NCBI RefSeq assembly: GCF_902726545.1
Contig: NZ_CACVAD010000024.1
Span: forward strand, 1 to 64,000
Length of the DNA stretch: 64,000 nucleotides
DNA from: Yersinia artesiana
Lineage (GTDB): Bacteria > Pseudomonadota > Gammaproteobacteria > Enterobacterales > Enterobacteriaceae
Reading direction: 5' to 3'
The notes below the pieces were generated by a model. It saw only the letters and a program-made list of their open reading frames with translations, searched no databases and was not told where the DNA came from. Positions 18,647 through 29,763 of the stretch are shown in pieces (position 1 is the first letter of the stretch; each line of letters begins with the position of its first letter). The translations under genes and the position numbers were made by a program.

Positions 18647-20941
18647 ATGAAAGTAAAATGGCAGCGGCGCTCTCTGACGACCTTAGCGAGCTTGATTGGT
18701 ATCTGTATTTCGACCCCGCTTTGGGCGCAGACACAAGATACCACTCAGGCAGGGTCTGATACAGCCGCAACACAACAAAAAGAAACAACGGCAACCGACA
18801 ACAAAGCAACTACCGGCGATACCTTGGTGGTCACGGCCCAGCAGCAAGTTCGTCAAGCACTTGGCGCATCGACTATCACGGCGGAAGATATCCGCAAACG
18901 TCCTCCAGCTAATGATTTGTCTGAAATTATTCGTACCATGCCAGGTGTTAACTTGTCCGGTAACTCAGCTAGCGGTCAGCGCGGGAATAATCGTCAGATT
19001 GATATTCGCGGCATGGGGCCTGAAAACACGTTGATTATGATTGATGGTATTCCGGTGTCGAGCCGTAATGCCGTGCGTTATGGCTGGCGTGGTGAGCGCG
19101 ATACCCGTGGTGATACCAACTGGGTACCGGCGAATATGGTTGAGAAAATCGAAGTATTACGCGGGCCAGCCGCCGCGCGCTACGGTAATGGTGCCGCCGG
19201 TGGCGTGGTGAATATCATCACCAAACAGCCGGACAAAGAGCTGCATGGTAGCTGGAATGCTTACATGAATCTGCCGCAGCACAGCGAAGAAGGCGCGACT
19301 CGTCGTACCGACTTTAGCCTGTTGGGGCCGCTCAGTGATACCGTCAGTTTCCGCTTATACGGTGGATACAATAAAACTGATGCTGATGATTGGGATATTA
19401 ACCAAGGCCATGAATCGGCCCGAACCGGTAATCAGGCTGGCACATTGCCTGCCGGTCGTGAAGGGGTTCGTAATAAAGATATCAACGGGTTACTGCGTTG
19501 GGAGTTTGCGCAGGGCCAATCCCTGGAGTTCGAGGCGGGCTATAGCCGTCAGGGAAATATTTATGCTGGTGATACACAAAACACCAACAGCAATGCCATT
19601 GTGCGCAGCCTGTATGGCGCGGAAACCAACGTAATGTATCGCGATAATTTCTCGTTAACGCATCGTGGTTTTTGGGATAACGGCGTCAGTACCACCTCCT
19701 ATGTGCAGTATGAAAATACTCGCAACTCCCGTATTAATGAGGGGCTGGCAGGGGGTACCGAGGGTATCTTCTCAAATAATTATTTCAGTACCATCAAGCT
19801 GGACAACTATCTGGCCCATTCCGAGGTTAACCTGCCGTTTGAGTTAGGGGTTAATCAAGTGCTGACTGTCGGTGCGGAATGGAATGACCAGAAAATGAAT
19901 GACCCGACTTCCAACACCCAGACGACGACTGAGGGCGGTAGTGTTAGTGGTTTGACGGGAACAGGGCGAGATACGCGCACCTCAGCACAGATAGCCTCAG
20001 TGTTTGTTGAAGATAATATCGAGCTGACAGACACCACAATGCTGACCCCAGCGCTGCGTTTTGACCACCACAGCACCGCAGGCAGCAACTGGAGTCCGGG
20101 GTTAAACCTGTCACAGGAACTGGGCGATTACTTCACCATGAAAATGGGGATTGCCCGCGCCTACAAAGCGCCAAACCTCTATCAAACCAACCCCAATTAC
20201 CTGCTGTATAGCCGTGGTCAGGGTTGCTATGGCGGTGGCGGTAGCTGTTACTTGATGGGCAATGACGATTTATCAGCAGAAACCAGCGTCAACAAAGAGA
20301 TCGGTTTCGAATTCCATGATGATGGCATTATTGCGGGTATCACTTATTTCCGTAACGATTACCGCAATAAGATTGAGCCAGGTTTAGTCTCCCTGGGGAC
20401 GGCCAATGGCGGCACCGGAACTTATGCTAATTCCGATATTTTCAAATGGGAAAATGTGCCAAAAGCGCTGGTTGAAGGGCTGGAAGGTAACCTGACGGTG
20501 CCATTCACTGACACAGTGCAATGGAGCAGCAACCTGACCTACATGCTGGAGTCGAAGAACAAATCTACCGGCGATTACTTATCTATCACACCGGAGTTTA
20601 CCCTGAACAGCTCAGTAAGCTGGCAGGCTACAGATGATTTGTCCTTACTGTCTACCGTGACATGGTATGGGCGTCAGAAACCGAAGAAATATGACTATCA
20701 GGGCCTGCCAGTCACCGGTACAGCGCGCAATGAAGTTAGCCCATATGCCATCTTTGGCCTGAGCGCGAGCTACACAGTGACCAAAAATGTCAGTGTGACC
20801 ACCGGTATTGAAAACCTGTTCGATAAACGCCAGTTCCGTGAGGGGAATGCCCAGAACGTCGCCAATATCGCCGGTGCCGGTGCAGCAACCTACAATGAAC
20901 CGGGGCGGACATATTTTGTTAGCTTGAATACCCAATTCTAA
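18647..20941 (+). CDS. fepA: TonB-dependent ferric enterobactin (catecholate) receptor, FepA family
   Basis: A 764-residue outer-membrane receptor for ferric catecholate siderophores, powered by TonB. It has a cleavable signal (residues 1-25, ending LWA), a TonB box DTLVVTA, a plug domain with RGNNRQIDIRGMGPENTL and EVLRGPAAARYGNGAAGG, and a 22-strand barrel ending in the terminal Phe of STNTQF type (SLNTQF). An extracellular loop carries a CYGGGGSC cysteine pair as in E. coli FepA. Similarity to E. coli FepA runs along the whole length. The ATG at 18647 has GGGGAAAG upstream; a GTG at 18620 is less likely. No fes, entD or fepBCDG lies nearby, so uptake must rely on genes elsewhere. Confidence 0.92.
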   Translation: MKVKWQRRSLTTLASLIGICISTPLWAQTQDTTQAGSDTAATQQKETTATDNKATTGDTLVVTAQQQVRQALGASTITAEDIRKRPPANDLSEIIRTMPGVNLSGNSASGQRGNNRQIDIRGMGPENTLIMIDGIPVSSRNAVRYGWRGERDTRGDTNWVPANMVEKIEVLRGPAAARYGNGAAGGVVNIITKQPDKELHGSWNAYMNLPQHSEEGATRRTDFSLLGPLSDTVSFRLYGGYNKTDADDWDINQGHESARTGNQAGTLPAGREGVRNKDINGLLRWEFAQGQSLEFEAGYSRQGNIYAGDTQNTNSNAIVRSLYGAETNVMYRDNFSLTHRGFWDNGVSTTSYVQYENTRNSRINEGLAGGTEGIFSNNYFSTIKLDNYLAHSEVNLPFELGVNQVLTVGAEWNDQKMNDPTSNTQTTTEGGSVSGLTGTGRDTRTSAQIASVFVEDNIELTDTTMLTPALRFDHHSTAGSNWSPGLNLSQELGDYFTMKMGIARAYKAPNLYQTNPNYLLYSRGQGCYGGGGSCYLMGNDDLSAETSVNKEIGFEFHDDGIIAGITYFRNDYRNKIEPGLVSLGTANGGTGTYANSDIFKWENVPKALVEGLEGNLTVPFTDTVQWSSNLTYMLESKNKSTGDYLSITPEFTLNSSVSWQATDDLSLLSTVTWYGRQKPKKYDYQGLPVTGTARNEVSPYAIFGLSASYTVTKNVSVTTGIENLFDKRQFREGNAQNVANIAGAGAATYNEPGRTYFVSLNTQF

Positions 20942-21511
20942 ATATTAGAAGAGTCACTTGAAAAATAGTGTTTTTTCATAGTAATAACGGAGTTGATAAG
21001 CGGGGAAATGTACCGAATGGGTCGTAGCGGCTTAGGCCGCCGAAGCGCCCATCGATGCAGTCGCCCCACCAGTCTACGGGCTATTATTCGCTTTGCCAGA
21101 AAATGCAGAAACAGCCATTATCGGCTGTTTCTGCTGCATTTATCGCCACAATATTTTCCCCTCCTCATTCCGCGCTCTAAAAGCCCCATCAACAGCACGA
21201 GATTTTCACCGAGAGATGGTATCCATTCCTAATGTATGGTTATTATGCGGGGAGGTTTTGCGGATATTTGCCCGCTTGCAAGGGGCTAACTGAGAGCGGT
21301 TATCAATAGTTCAGGTGATTACACTGCGCTCAACGATTCAGCAAAAATTTAATGTTGCTTTTATGTGAACGAATTAACACTGAGTTCAAATACTGGTATG
21401 CTGGCTGAGCGAAACTGGGCATCTTACCTTACACCTGGTGCATCATTGATGATGGCTGGTGACTACAGATAAGCCAAGAAAATATATGATAATTAAAGCG
21501 AGGAGAGAGTC
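20942..21511 (+). other. 570-base fepA-acnB intergenic region
   Basis: No convincing gene. It contains the hairpin listed at 21101-21140, several GC-rich short inverted repeats (for example GCGGCTTAGGCCGC near 21027-21040), and the acnB promoter and leader. In E. coli this interval carries the unrelated yacH. The short open frames here lack ribosome binding sites and family likeness. Confidence 0.5.
21101..21140 (+). terminator. Long hairpin downstream of fepA
   Basis: GCAGAAACAGCC (21105-21116) and GGCTGTTTCTGC (21123-21134) form a perfect 12-base-pair stem with a 6-base loop, flanked by AAAT and TGCATTT. It lies about 165 bases after fepA with only a short T run. It could end the fepA transcript. 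Confidence 0.5.
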
Positions 21512-24109
21512 GTGCTAGAAGAATACCGTAAGCACGTAGCCGAGCGTGCTGCTGAGGGTATCGTCCCCAAGCCATTAGATGCATCACAAATGGCAGCGCT
21601 GGTTGAATTATTAAAAAATCCGCCTGCTGGCGAAGAAGAATTCCTGTTAGATCTGCTGATTAACCGTGTTCCCCCCGGTGTTGATGAAGCCGCCTACGTT
21701 AAAGCCGGTTTTCTGGCGGCTGTCGCCAAAGGTGAAGCCCACTCCCCACTGATTTCCCCTGAGAAAGCAATTGAACTGCTTGGTACCATGCAGGGCGGTT
21801 ATAATATTCATCCGTTGATTGATGCGTTAGATAATGAAAAGCTGGCTCCGATTGCGGGCAAAGCTTTATCTCACACCCTGCTGATGTTTGATAACTTCTA
21901 CGATGTGGAAGAAAAAGCCAAAGCAGGTAATCCTCACGCCAAGAAAATTATGCAATCCTGGGCGGATGCCGAATGGTATCTCTCCCGCCCACCTTTGGCT
22001 GAGAAAATCACGGTAACCGTATTCAAAGTTACCGGTGAAACCAATACCGATGACTTGTCTCCGGCTCAAGATGCCTGGTCGCGCCCTGATATCCCACTGC
22101 ACGCACTGGCGATGCTGAAAAATGCCCGCGAAGGCATTCATCCGGATCAACCGGGCAGTGTTGGCCCCATCAAACAGATTGAAGAGCTGAATAAAAAAGG
22201 TTTCCCACTGGCCTACGTTGGCGATGTTGTCGGAACCGGTTCTTCCCGTAAATCCGCTACCAACTCGGTACTGTGGTTTATGGGCGACGACATCCCTTAC
22301 GTGCCGAATAAGCGCGGCGGCGGTGTGGTGCTGGGCAGCAAAATTGCGCCAATCTTCTTTAACACCATGGAAGATGCCGGCGCATTGCCAATCGAGGTGG
22401 ATGTCAGCAACCTGAATATGGGCGATGTGATTGATATCTTCCCGTATCTGGGCGAAGTGCGTCACCATGATACTGGCGCGATTTTAGCTACTTTCGAACT
22501 GAAAACTGACGTGTTGCTGGATGAAGTACGCGCCGGAGGCCGTATCCCATTGATCGTCGGCCGCGGTTTGACTACCAAAGCGCGCGAATCCCTGGGCCTG
22601 CCAGTCAGCGAAGTCTTCCGTGTGGCGAAGCCGGTTGCCAAGAGTAACAAAGGTTTCTCGCTGGCGCAGAAAATGGTGGGTCGTGCCTGTGGCGTTGCAG
22701 GTGTGCGTCCGGGTGAATATTGCGAACCTAAAATGACCTCGGTCGGTTCACAAGATACCACCGGCCCGATGACCCGTGATGAGCTGAAAGATTTGGCGTG
22801 TCTGGGCTTCTCCGCTGATCTGGTGATGCAGTCATTCTGTCATACTGCGGCCTATCCGAAGCCAGTAGACGTGACCACTCATCACACATTACCTGACTTT
22901 ATTATGAACCGTGGCGGCGTGTCACTGCGTCCGGGTGATGGCATCATCCACTCATGGCTCAACCGCATGCTGCTGCCAGATACTGTCGGTACTGGTGGTG
23001 ACTCCCACACCCGTTTCCCTATCGGGATCTCCTTCCCTGCGGGTTCTGGTCTGGTGGCCTTTGCGGCAGCAACAGGTGTCATGCCTCTGGACATGCCTGA
23101 ATCAGTGTTGGTGCGCTTTAAAGGTAAAATGCAGCCGGGTATCACCCTACGTGATCTGGTGCATGCAATCCCTTACTACGCAATTCAGGAAGGCCTGCTG
23201 ACGGTTGAGAAACAAGGCAAGAAGAACATCTTCTCTGGCCGAATTCTGGAAATTGAAGGCTTGCCAGAGCTGAAAGTTGAACAGGCATTCGAGTTAGCTG
23301 ATGCTTCCGCCGAGCGCTCTGCTGCCGGTTGTACCATCAAACTGGATAAAGCGCCGATCATTGAATATCTGCAATCCAACATTGTGTTGTTGAAGTGGAT
23401 GATAGCTGAAGGTTACGGCGACCGCCGTACACTGGAGCGTCGTGTCAATGGTATGGAAAACTGGCTGGCTAATCCGAATCTGCTGGAAGGTGATGCAGAT
23501 GCGGAATACGCTGCGGTGATCGAAATCGATCTGGCGGAAATAACCCAGCCGATTCTCTGTGCGCCTAACGATCCAGATGATGCGCGTTTGCTGTCTGATG
23601 TTGCTAATAGCAAAATCGATGAAGTGTTTATCGGTTCCTGCATGACCAACATTGGTCACTTCCGTGCCGCCGGTAAGCTACTGGATCAACACAAAGGCCA
23701 GTTGCCAACCCGCCTGTGGGTCGCGCCACCGACCAAAATGGATGCCGCGCAACTGACCGAGGAGGGCTACTACAGCGTCTTTGGTAAGAGTGGTGCCCGT
23801 GTTGAGATCCCAGGCTGCTCGCTGTGTATGGGTAACCAGGCACGTGTAGCAGATGGGGCGACGGTGGTTTCTACTTCGACCCGCAACTTCCCGAATCGCT
23901 TGGGGAATGGAGCAAATGTTTATCTGGCGTCGGCTGAACTGGCAGCAATTGCATCACTGCTTGGACGTTTGCCAACTCCTGATGAATATCAAACTTATAT
24001 GGCTCAGGTTGATAAGACCGCAGCAGATACTTACCGCTATCTGAATTTTGATCAGTTGAGTCAATATACGGATAAAGCGGATGGTGTGATCTTCCAAACC
24101 GCCGTGTAA
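21512..24109 (+). CDS. acnB: Aconitate hydratase B
   Basis: The main TCA-cycle aconitase, interconverting citrate and isocitrate. The 865-residue product has the AcnB order: an N-terminal HEAT-like helical domain, a swivel domain, then the [4Fe-4S] catalytic domains. Cluster cysteines lie in [11 protein letters not shown] and in [11 protein letters not shown]. Translation starts at a GTG with AGGAGAG 4 bases upstream, and the length equals E. coli AcnB. AcnB apo-protein also binds mRNA when iron is low. It is a single-gene unit with its own terminator. Confidence 0.98.
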   Translation: MLEEYRKHVAERAAEGIVPKPLDASQMAALVELLKNPPAGEEEFLLDLLINRVPPGVDEAAYVKAGFLAAVAKGEAHSPLISPEKAIELLGTMQGGYNIHPLIDALDNEKLAPIAGKALSHTLLMFDNFYDVEEKAKAGNPHAKKIMQSWADAEWYLSRPPLAEKITVTVFKVTGETNTDDLSPAQDAWSRPDIPLHALAMLKNAREGIHPDQPGSVGPIKQIEELNKKGFPLAYVGDVVGTGSSRKSATNSVLWFMGDDIPYVPNKRGGGVVLGSKIAPIFFNTMEDAGALPIEVDVSNLNMGDVIDIFPYLGEVRHHDTGAILATFELKTDVLLDEVRAGGRIPLIVGRGLTTKARESLGLPVSEVFRVAKPVAKSNKGFSLAQKMVGRACGVAGVRPGEYCEPKMTSVGSQDTTGPMTRDELKDLACLGFSADLVMQSFCHTAAYPKPVDVTTHHTLPDFIMNRGGVSLRPGDGIIHSWLNRMLLPDTVGTGGDSHTRFPIGISFPAGSGLVAFAAATGVMPLDMPESVLVRFKGKMQPGITLRDLVHAIPYYAIQEGLLTVEKQGKKNIFSGRILEIEGLPELKVEQAFELADASAERSAAGCTIKLDKAPIIEYLQSNIVLLKWMIAEGYGDRRTLERRVNGMENWLANPNLLEGDADAEYAAVIEIDLAEITQPILCAPNDPDDARLLSDVANSKIDEVFIGSCMTNIGHFRAAGKLLDQHKGQLPTRLWVAPPTKMDAAQLTEEGYYSVFGKSGARVEIPGCSLCMGNQARVADGATVVSTSTRNFPNRLGNGANVYLASAELAAIASLLGRLPTPDEYQTYMAQVDKTAADTYRYLNFDQLSQYTDKADGVIFQTAV

Positions 24110-24130
24110 ACCGTTATATTCCAGCACTCA

Positions 24131-24160
24131 CGGGAGGCCTAGGGCCTCCCGTTTCTATTT
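24131..24160 (+). terminator. acnB terminator
   Basis: CGGGAGGCC and GGCCTCCCG form a 9-base-pair stem with a TAG loop followed by TTTCTATTTT, 22 bases after the acnB stop. Confidence 0.85.
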
Positions 24161-24274
24161 TAAACATCGTATCGAAGTGAAATATTGCCGCTATTTACTG
24201 GCTTTGCGAGCTTGCGCCAAGTGAGATAACTAAATACGGTTACAATAATTAGAAGGGCATCAGGAGGACGTGCT

Positions 24275-24637
24275 ATGGACTATGAATTCTTGCGTGATTT
24301 AACCGGGCAAGTGCTGGTCAGATTCTCCATGGGACATGAAGTGATCGGCCACTGGCTCAATGAAGAAATTAAAGGCGATTTAGCCAAACTCGATCAAATT
24401 GAAGCCGCAGCGGCTGAAGTCAAAGGCAGTGAACGTCAGTGGCAGCTGGATGGTCATGAATATACTTTGTGGCTGGATGGTGAAGAAGTGATGGTGCGCG
24501 CCAATCAATTAGATATTGAAGGCGACGAGATGGAAGAAGGTATGAATTACTATGACGAAGAAAGCCTCTGTCTGTGTGGTTTAGAGGACTTTCTGCTGGT
24601 ATTGAAAGGCTACCGTAACTTCATCATGACTAAATAG
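24275..24637 (+). CDS. yacL: UPF0231 family protein YacL
   Basis: A 120-residue acidic cytoplasmic protein of unknown biochemical function, collinear with E. coli YacL. Shared segments include [18 protein letters not shown]-type [14 protein letters not shown] and [22 protein letters not shown] upstream of the ATG is a strong ribosome binding site. It follows acnB as in E. coli. Its 3' end overlaps the convergent exporter gene by 8 bases. Confidence 0.93.
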   Translation: MDYEFLRDLTGQVLVRFSMGHEVIGHWLNEEIKGDLAKLDQIEAAAAEVKGSERQWQLDGHEYTLWLDGEEVMVRANQLDIEGDEMEEGMNYYDEESLCLCGLEDFLLVLKGYRNFIMTK

Positions 24638-25511
24638 TGGCGCGGCTGGCAGACCAACATAACAACGAGCCGAGCACTACCATGGCAACACCCGGCCAGA
24701 ATGCGGCTGAGGGGGGTGTATTGAGCCATAAACTGGCGATCAGTATTGATAACAACGGTGTGAAGTAAGAGAGGGCAGCGACCAGTGTGGCGTTGCCTTT
24801 TTTCATGGCGATATCCCAGCACAGATAGGCCAGCGCGGTATTGGCCCCCATCAGTAACAGTTCAAAAGTGGCACGCTGGGTGAAATGCAACTTACCGGGC
24901 GTCAGCATAAAGAACATCACCCACAGGCATAGCGCGCAGGCGAGTAAAAACAGTGGTAATGCCCCAGGCCCTCGGCTGTATACTCGCACCAGATTGGAGT
25001 AACCGGCCCAGGTAAATGCTGCAATCAGCGCCAAACTGTATGCCAATGGGTTACTGCTAATATTGGTTCGTAGCACCTTGATATCCAGCCCATTCCCACC
25101 ACTGACCACCCAAATCACGCCAAACAGGGCCAGAGCCGCACCCGGCCAGAGCCACCATCGTGCACGGAGTTTAAGTAATGGCACCGCCAATAGCAGCGTC
25201 AGGCTCGGCCACAGGTAATTAATCAGACCTATCTCCAGTGTCTGCTGGCGGTCATTCGCCATGCCAATAGCTAAGGCAAAAGCCACCATATACACCACAA
25301 ACAGCAAACCACAACCGTAAAGATAAGCCGGATGTTGCCCGCGTACGGTCGGTTTACCCGCCACCAACCACACCAAAATACCACTGACGGTGTAAATGGC
25401 GGCACCCGCGCCAAATGGCCCTAAGGTTTCAGATAGCCCACGGGTCAAGGCGACACTCATGCTCCAGAGCAGGATCGCAATAACGCCATACAGGGTCGGG
25501 AGGCGGTTCAT
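24630..25511 (-). CDS. yddG: EamA/DMT-family exporter, YddG-type
   Basis: A 293-residue inner-membrane protein with ten predicted hydrophobic segments in two EamA repeats. It resembles YddG, the exporter of aromatic amino acids: [25 protein letters not shown] and [10 protein letters not shown] match family-conserved segments. The start at 25511 gives the family length; the longer frame begins inside the speD-side spacer. E. coli carries yddG elsewhere, so its place between yacL and speD is a difference. The symbol is by similarity; another DMT exporter substrate is possible. Confidence 0.8.
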   Translation of the reverse strand: MNRLPTLYGVIAILLWSMSVALTRGLSETLGPFGAGAAIYTVSGILVWLVAGKPTVRGQHPAYLYGCGLLFVVYMVAFALAIGMANDRQQTLEIGLINYLWPSLTLLLAVPLLKLRARWWLWPGAALALFGVIWVVSGGNGLDIKVLRTNISSNPLAYSLALIAAFTWAGYSNLVRVYSRGPGALPLFLLACALCLWVMFFMLTPGKLHFTQRATFELLLMGANTALAYLCWDIAMKKGNATLVAALSYFTPLLSILIASLWLNTPPSAAFWPGVAMVVLGSLLCWSASRATI

Positions 25512-25620
25512 AACAGGGGCATCATCCTTGTGCGATATCAGATGGAGAAATAGGATCTTCTTATACATTGCCGGTCAGGGCGATGGGAATAGTGGAAGAT
25601 CAATACCCAACTACCTTAAT

Positions 25621-25650
25621 CAAAAATCCCGGCGAAAACCGGGATTTTTG
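25621..25650. terminator. Bidirectional terminator between speD and the YddG-type gene
   Basis: CAAAAATCCCGG and CCGGGATTTTTG form a perfect 12-base-pair stem with a 6-base loop, with A and T runs built into both arms. It lies just after the speD stop and should end the speED transcript. Confidence 0.88.
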
Positions 25651-25672
25651 ACTTGTTATTACCCAAATAACA

Positions 25673-26467
25673 TCACACTTCTGGCACATTGCGGCCATAG
25701 TAGATTTCCTGCATTTCTTTATACAGCAGGTGGGTAATACGTTCTCTCTCTTCCGCGCTTAGCTCTTCTGGCTTGGCGTTAAACAGATAATGCTTCAAAT
25801 CGAAATCTTTCAGCATCATTTTGGTATGGAAGATATTTTCTTGATAAACATTCACATCCATCATGTGATACAGCGATTTCATATCGTCAGACATGAAGTT
25901 CTGAATCGAGTTGATTTTATGATCGATGAAATGTTTTATCCCGTTGATATCACGGGTAAAACCACGCACCCGATAATCCATGGTGACGATATCGGATTCC
26001 AACTGGTGAATAAGGTAATTCAGTGCTTTCAGCGGTGAAATGACGCCACAGGTCGAGACTTCGATATCTGCACGGAAAGTACATAATCCACCTTCAGGGT
26101 GGCTTTCCGGATAGGTATGGACGCAGATATGGCTCTTGTCCAGATGGGCGACAACGGCACTTGGCAGCGGGCCTGGGTGCTCCGATGTATCAACATCGCG
26201 TGGATCAACCGGCTCTTCGCTGACCAAAATCGTGACACTTGCCCCCTGAGGATCATAATCCTGGCGGGCGATATTCAAAATATTCGCGCCAATGATTGAG
26301 CAGGTTTCAGTCAAGATCTCGGTCAGGCGGTTGGCATTATACTGTTCGTCAATGTAGGCGATATAGCCATCGCGATCGTCTGCGGTCTTGGCATAACAAA
26401 TATCGTAAATACAAAAACTCAGGCTTTTAGTCAGGTTGTTGAAGCCGTGCAGTTTAAGCTTGGACAA
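25673..26467 (-). CDS. speD: S-adenosylmethionine decarboxylase proenzyme
   Basis: Makes decarboxylated S-adenosylmethionine, the aminopropyl donor for spermidine. The 264-residue proenzyme equals E. coli SpeD and is cleaved by itself between K111 and S112 in the motif [18 protein letters not shown], turning Ser112 into the pyruvoyl cofactor. AGGAGGTGAACT upstream is a strong ribosome binding site. It follows speE by 24 bases on the same strand. Confidence 0.98.
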   Translation of the reverse strand: MSKLKLHGFNNLTKSLSFCIYDICYAKTADDRDGYIAYIDEQYNANRLTEILTETCSIIGANILNIARQDYDPQGASVTILVSEEPVDPRDVDTSEHPGPLPSAVVAHLDKSHICVHTYPESHPEGGLCTFRADIEVSTCGVISPLKALNYLIHQLESDIVTMDYRVRGFTRDINGIKHFIDHKINSIQNFMSDDMKSLYHMMDVNVYQENIFHTKMMLKDFDLKHYLFNAKPEELSAEERERITHLLYKEMQEIYYGRNVPEV

Positions 26468-26491
26468 TTTAGTTCACCTCCTTACGGATTA

Positions 26492-27355
26492 TCAACGTTT
26501 GGTCGTTAAGGCATCCAGCAGATACTGCGGCAAAGCAAAGCTGCCGACATGAATGGCTGGGTTATAGTAGCGGCAGGTCAGACCCGCTGCGACAAAACGC
26601 TGTTGTAGCGTGGTGATATCCAACTGGCGCAATAGTGGGTTTTGCGTCGCCCAGGCGAAGGTCATGATACCGCCGTAATATGTCGGAATGGCTGCCTGAT
26701 AAAAACTGACATCTTTAAAATAGTGGCTAAGCTTATTATGGCTATCAACCGCTTCATCTTGTTGCAGGAAGCACACGCCGTTTTGTGCAACAAAGATGCC
26801 GCCTTCATTCAAGCTACGGGCACACCCTTCATAGAAAGCCGATGTGAACAGGCTTTCTCCTGGCCCAATGGGGTCAGTGCAGTCAGAGATAATGACATCG
26901 AACTTTTCAGTCGTTTGATTAACGAAGTTGACGCCATCATCAATAACCAGCTTGAAACGGGGGTCATCATAGGCGCCCGCGCTATGATTGGGCAGATACT
27001 GGCGACAGAACTCGACGACACCGGCGTCAATTTCTACCATGGTAATCTGTTCGATATTTTTGTGACGGCTAACTTCGCGTAGCATCGCGCCATCGCCGCC
27101 ACCGATGATCAGCACTTTCTTTGCCTGACCGTGGGCCAACAAAGGGACGTGCGTCATCATTTCGTGATAGATAAATTCATCGCGTTCGGTGGTCTGCACC
27201 ACGCCATCCAACGCCATTACCCGACCCAGCACAGGGTTCTCAAAAATCACCAAATCCTGGTGCTCGGTTTTCTCGCGGTACAGTACATTTTCTACTGAAA
27301 AATACTGGCCGAAGTTGGCATGTAATGTTTCATACCATAGTTCTTTCTGTGACAT
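26492..27355 (-). CDS. speE: Spermidine synthase
   Basis: Transfers an aminopropyl group from decarboxylated SAM to putrescine, giving spermidine. The 287-residue product has the nucleotide-binding [11 protein letters not shown], and the catalytic region [16 protein letters not shown]. It is the first gene of speED. The [10 protein letters not shown] start fits the family, with AAGGAG upstream at a rather long spacing. Confidence 0.97.
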   Translation of the reverse strand: MSQKELWYETLHANFGQYFSVENVLYREKTEHQDLVIFENPVLGRVMALDGVVQTTERDEFIYHEMMTHVPLLAHGQAKKVLIIGGGDGAMLREVSRHKNIEQITMVEIDAGVVEFCRQYLPNHSAGAYDDPRFKLVIDDGVNFVNQTTEKFDVIISDCTDPIGPGESLFTSAFYEGCARSLNEGGIFVAQNGVCFLQQDEAVDSHNKLSHYFKDVSFYQAAIPTYYGGIMTFAWATQNPLLRQLDITTLQQRFVAAGLTCRYYNPAIHVGSFALPQYLLDALTTKR

Positions 27356-27469
27356 GTTCGGGGCTTCTCCTTCGCAGTAACAGCCATGAAAAATGGGGGC
27401 AACATCATAGCCAACTCTGGCTGAGGTTGCACGGCTGAATTTTAGGCTGAAAGGGTAAATGCGGGATCG

Positions 27470-27817
27470 CTAGTTAGCGTAGGCCAATAAACTTAAAGAG
27501 TCACGAGCCAGAGATTTGCATTTGGTAGGTACCGGGATCGCAATGCCCCGCAGGTCGCGATAGCTCTCTTCACCCAAGGCTTTCATATTAAAGCTATTGT
27601 AGTTACGCAGATCCCAGCGATTCTGTTGAGCAAAATAGACAATTGCCCGTTTGATTTCATTATTGGGTAATTCGCTATAGCCACAATCATTTTTCAGATA
27701 AACGAATACCGCAGTCAGATCGGCAAGATCTTCTGCTTCAGATTCACTTAATGCAGAACTGGCAGATGAGAATCCGCACAGAGTGAGCAGCAGCATAACT
27801 AATGTTGTTCTTTTCAT
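27470..27817 (-). CDS. yacC: Small exported protein YacC (PulS/OutS-like family)
   Basis: A 115-residue secreted or periplasmic protein with an N-terminal signal (residues 1-22, MKRTTLVMLLLTLCGFSSA) and a mature part that begins LSESEAEDLADLTAVF, as in E. coli YacC. Two cysteines, in NDCGYSELP and TKCKSLA, probably form a disulfide, as in pilot proteins of the PulS/OutS/AspS group. No secretin gene lies nearby and the role is unknown. I choose the second ATG (27817), which gives a clean signal peptide and the E. coli length; the frame could begin at 27838. Confidence 0.85.
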   Translation of the reverse strand: MKRTTLVMLLLTLCGFSSASSALSESEAEDLADLTAVFVYLKNDCGYSELPNNEIKRAIVYFAQQNRWDLRNYNSFNMKALGEESYRDLRGIAIPVPTKCKSLARDSLSLLAYAN

Positions 27818-27940
27818 AGCGGAGACTGGCTTATTCATTGTTAGCAGACGTTATCACACTGTGATGGTTCAGAGTAAATTTTATTATGCTCTCCGTGTGG
27901 GGATATACGGGGATTGATTCACAAAGTGATTGATTACTCC

Positions 27941-27971
27941 TTGACCTTCCCTCAAGGGGAAGGTTTATGCT
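27941..27971 (+). promoter_or_regulatory. CueR-type copper-responsive promoter of cueO
   Basis: TTGACC and TATGCT are separated by 19 bases, the long spacer typical of MerR-family promoters. The spacer region holds a perfect inverted repeat, ACCTTCCC (27944-27951) and GGGAAGGT (27957-27964), which is the CueR operator pattern seen at E. coli cueO and copA. Cu(I)-bound CueR should twist the promoter open. The site proves that translation cannot begin at the ATG at 27967. Confidence 0.9.
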
Positions 27972-28047
27972 GGCCAACAATGCTGTTTTTGTGCCTTGTA
28001 AGCACTTACTCATCATCATTTACTCACAGCCCAGAATGGAGACGACC

Positions 28048-29649
28048 ATGCATCGCCGTGATTTTATCAAGTTAACGGCAGCTCTTGGAGCCGCCACTTC
28101 ACTGCCTTTATGGAGCCGCGCGGCTTTGGCCGCAGATTTTTCACCTTTACCCATCCCGCCATTACTTCAACCAGATGCCAGCGGTAACATTGATCTGAAT
28201 ATCCAAACGGGTTCTATGGCCTGGTTGCCCTCCGCCGCCACTCAAACCTGGGGCTATAACGGCAACTTATTAGGGCCAGCAATTCGTTTGCAGCGCGGCA
28301 AGCCGGTCACGATTAATGTCACAAACTCCTTACCGGAAGCCACAACTGTGCACTGGCACGGACTGGAAATTCCCGGCGACGTAGATGGTGGGCCACAGGC
28401 GCTGATTCCGCCGGGAGCCAAACGCCAGGTGGCATTTACAATAGAACAACCCGCCGCCACCTGCTGGTTCCATCCCCATACCCACGGTATCACCGGCCGT
28501 CAGGTCGCGATGGGGCTAGGGGGATTAGTGCTGATAGATGATAGTGACAGCGAAAAACTGCCGCTCCCGAAACAGTGGGGCGTGGATGATATTCCGGTTA
28601 TTTTGCAGGATAAATTACTCGGAAAAGATGGTCAAATTGACTATCAATTGGATGTGATGACGGCTGCGGTGGGGTGGTTTGGTGATCGAATGTTCACTAA
28701 TGGTGCCCAGTATCCGCAGCAAATAACTCCGCGCGGCTGGGTGCGTTTACGGCTGCTGAATGGGTGTAATGCGCGATCTCTGAATCTGGCCCTTAGCGAT
28801 GGCCGCCCAATGTATGTGATTGGCAGTGACGGTGGTCTATTGGCCGAACCCGTTGCGGTGCGCGAATTGCCGATACTGATGGGCGAACGTTTCGAGGTGC
28901 TGGTGGATACTTCAGACGGCAAGGCACTTGATTTGGTCACTTTGCCGGTAAAACAGATGGGTATGACATTAGCGCCATTTGATAAGCCGCTACCGGTATT
29001 ACGGCTTCAACCTTCATTAGCTGCAGGCAGTAAAGTGCTGCCAGATTCATTGGTCGTGGTGCCGTCACTTGCTGATGCCACGGGGCTGCAAGAGCGTTGG
29101 TTCCAACTGATGATGGATCCTAAATTGGATATGCTGGGCATGCAGGCGTTGATGAGCCGTTATGGTATGCAAGCTATGGCGGGGATGAGCATGGATCACG
29201 GCAATATGGGCGGGATGGATAATGGTGCGATGGGCGGCATGGACCACGGCAATATGAAAGGTATGAATCATGGAGCGATGACCGCGGCTCCTGCTTTTGA
29301 TTTCAGCCATGCCAATATGATCAATGGCAAAGCCTTTTCCATGACCGAAGCGGCATTTGACGCCAAACAGGGCAAATATGAGAAATGGACGGTTTCCGGT
29401 GAAGGCGACATGATGCTGCATCCATTCCATGTCCACGGTACGCAGTTCCGTATTCTGAGCGAAAACGGCAACCCGCCTGCGGAGCATCGCCGTGGTTGGA
29501 AAGACACCGTGCGCGTGGAAGGCGCTCGCAGTGAAATATTGGTGCGTTTTAATCATCTGGCCCCAACCAGCAACCCTTATATGGCTCACTGTCACCTGCT
29601 GGAACATGAAGATACCGGTATGATGCTAGGCTTTACGGTTAGTGCTTAA
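28048..29649 (+). CDS. cueO: Multicopper oxidase CueO
   Basis: Periplasmic cuprous oxidase that protects against copper. The 533-residue product begins [10 protein letters not shown], a twin-arginine signal, so it is exported folded. Copper ligands lie in HWHG, HPHTHG, HPFHVHG and the C-terminal [14 protein letters not shown] methionine-rich segment (about residues 369-412, repeats of MDHGNMGGM type) covers the substrate site, as in E. coli CueO. The ATG at 28048 has GGAG 7 bases upstream. It is a single gene behind the CueR-type promoter. Confidence 0.97.
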   Translation: MHRRDFIKLTAALGAATSLPLWSRAALAADFSPLPIPPLLQPDASGNIDLNIQTGSMAWLPSAATQTWGYNGNLLGPAIRLQRGKPVTINVTNSLPEATTVHWHGLEIPGDVDGGPQALIPPGAKRQVAFTIEQPAATCWFHPHTHGITGRQVAMGLGGLVLIDDSDSEKLPLPKQWGVDDIPVILQDKLLGKDGQIDYQLDVMTAAVGWFGDRMFTNGAQYPQQITPRGWVRLRLLNGCNARSLNLALSDGRPMYVIGSDGGLLAEPVAVRELPILMGERFEVLVDTSDGKALDLVTLPVKQMGMTLAPFDKPLPVLRLQPSLAAGSKVLPDSLVVVPSLADATGLQERWFQLMMDPKLDMLGMQALMSRYGMQAMAGMSMDHGNMGGMDNGAMGGMDHGNMKGMNHGAMTAAPAFDFSHANMINGKAFSMTEAAFDAKQGKYEKWTVSGEGDMMLHPFHVHGTQFRILSENGNPPAEHRRGWKDTVRVEGARSEILVRFNHLAPTSNPYMAHCHLLEHEDTGMMLGFTVSA

Positions 29650-29763
29650 GGGCTGGCAACAGGTTATGTCGGCGGCGGGTGAGTCCGTCGCAACCTGACT
29701 CAGGCTATGGTAAACTCAGCGGCTTTCTTCCGGCAAGCAACGTAAAAAGCGACGTTAATACCT

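Noticed and set aside
20993-21293. Two overlapping short frames between fepA and acnB
   Set aside because: No ribosome binding site or family likeness, and they run through a 12-base-pair hairpin.
27831-28019. 62-residue minus-strand frame between yacC and cueO
   Set aside because: It runs antisense through the cueO promoter and has no coding support.
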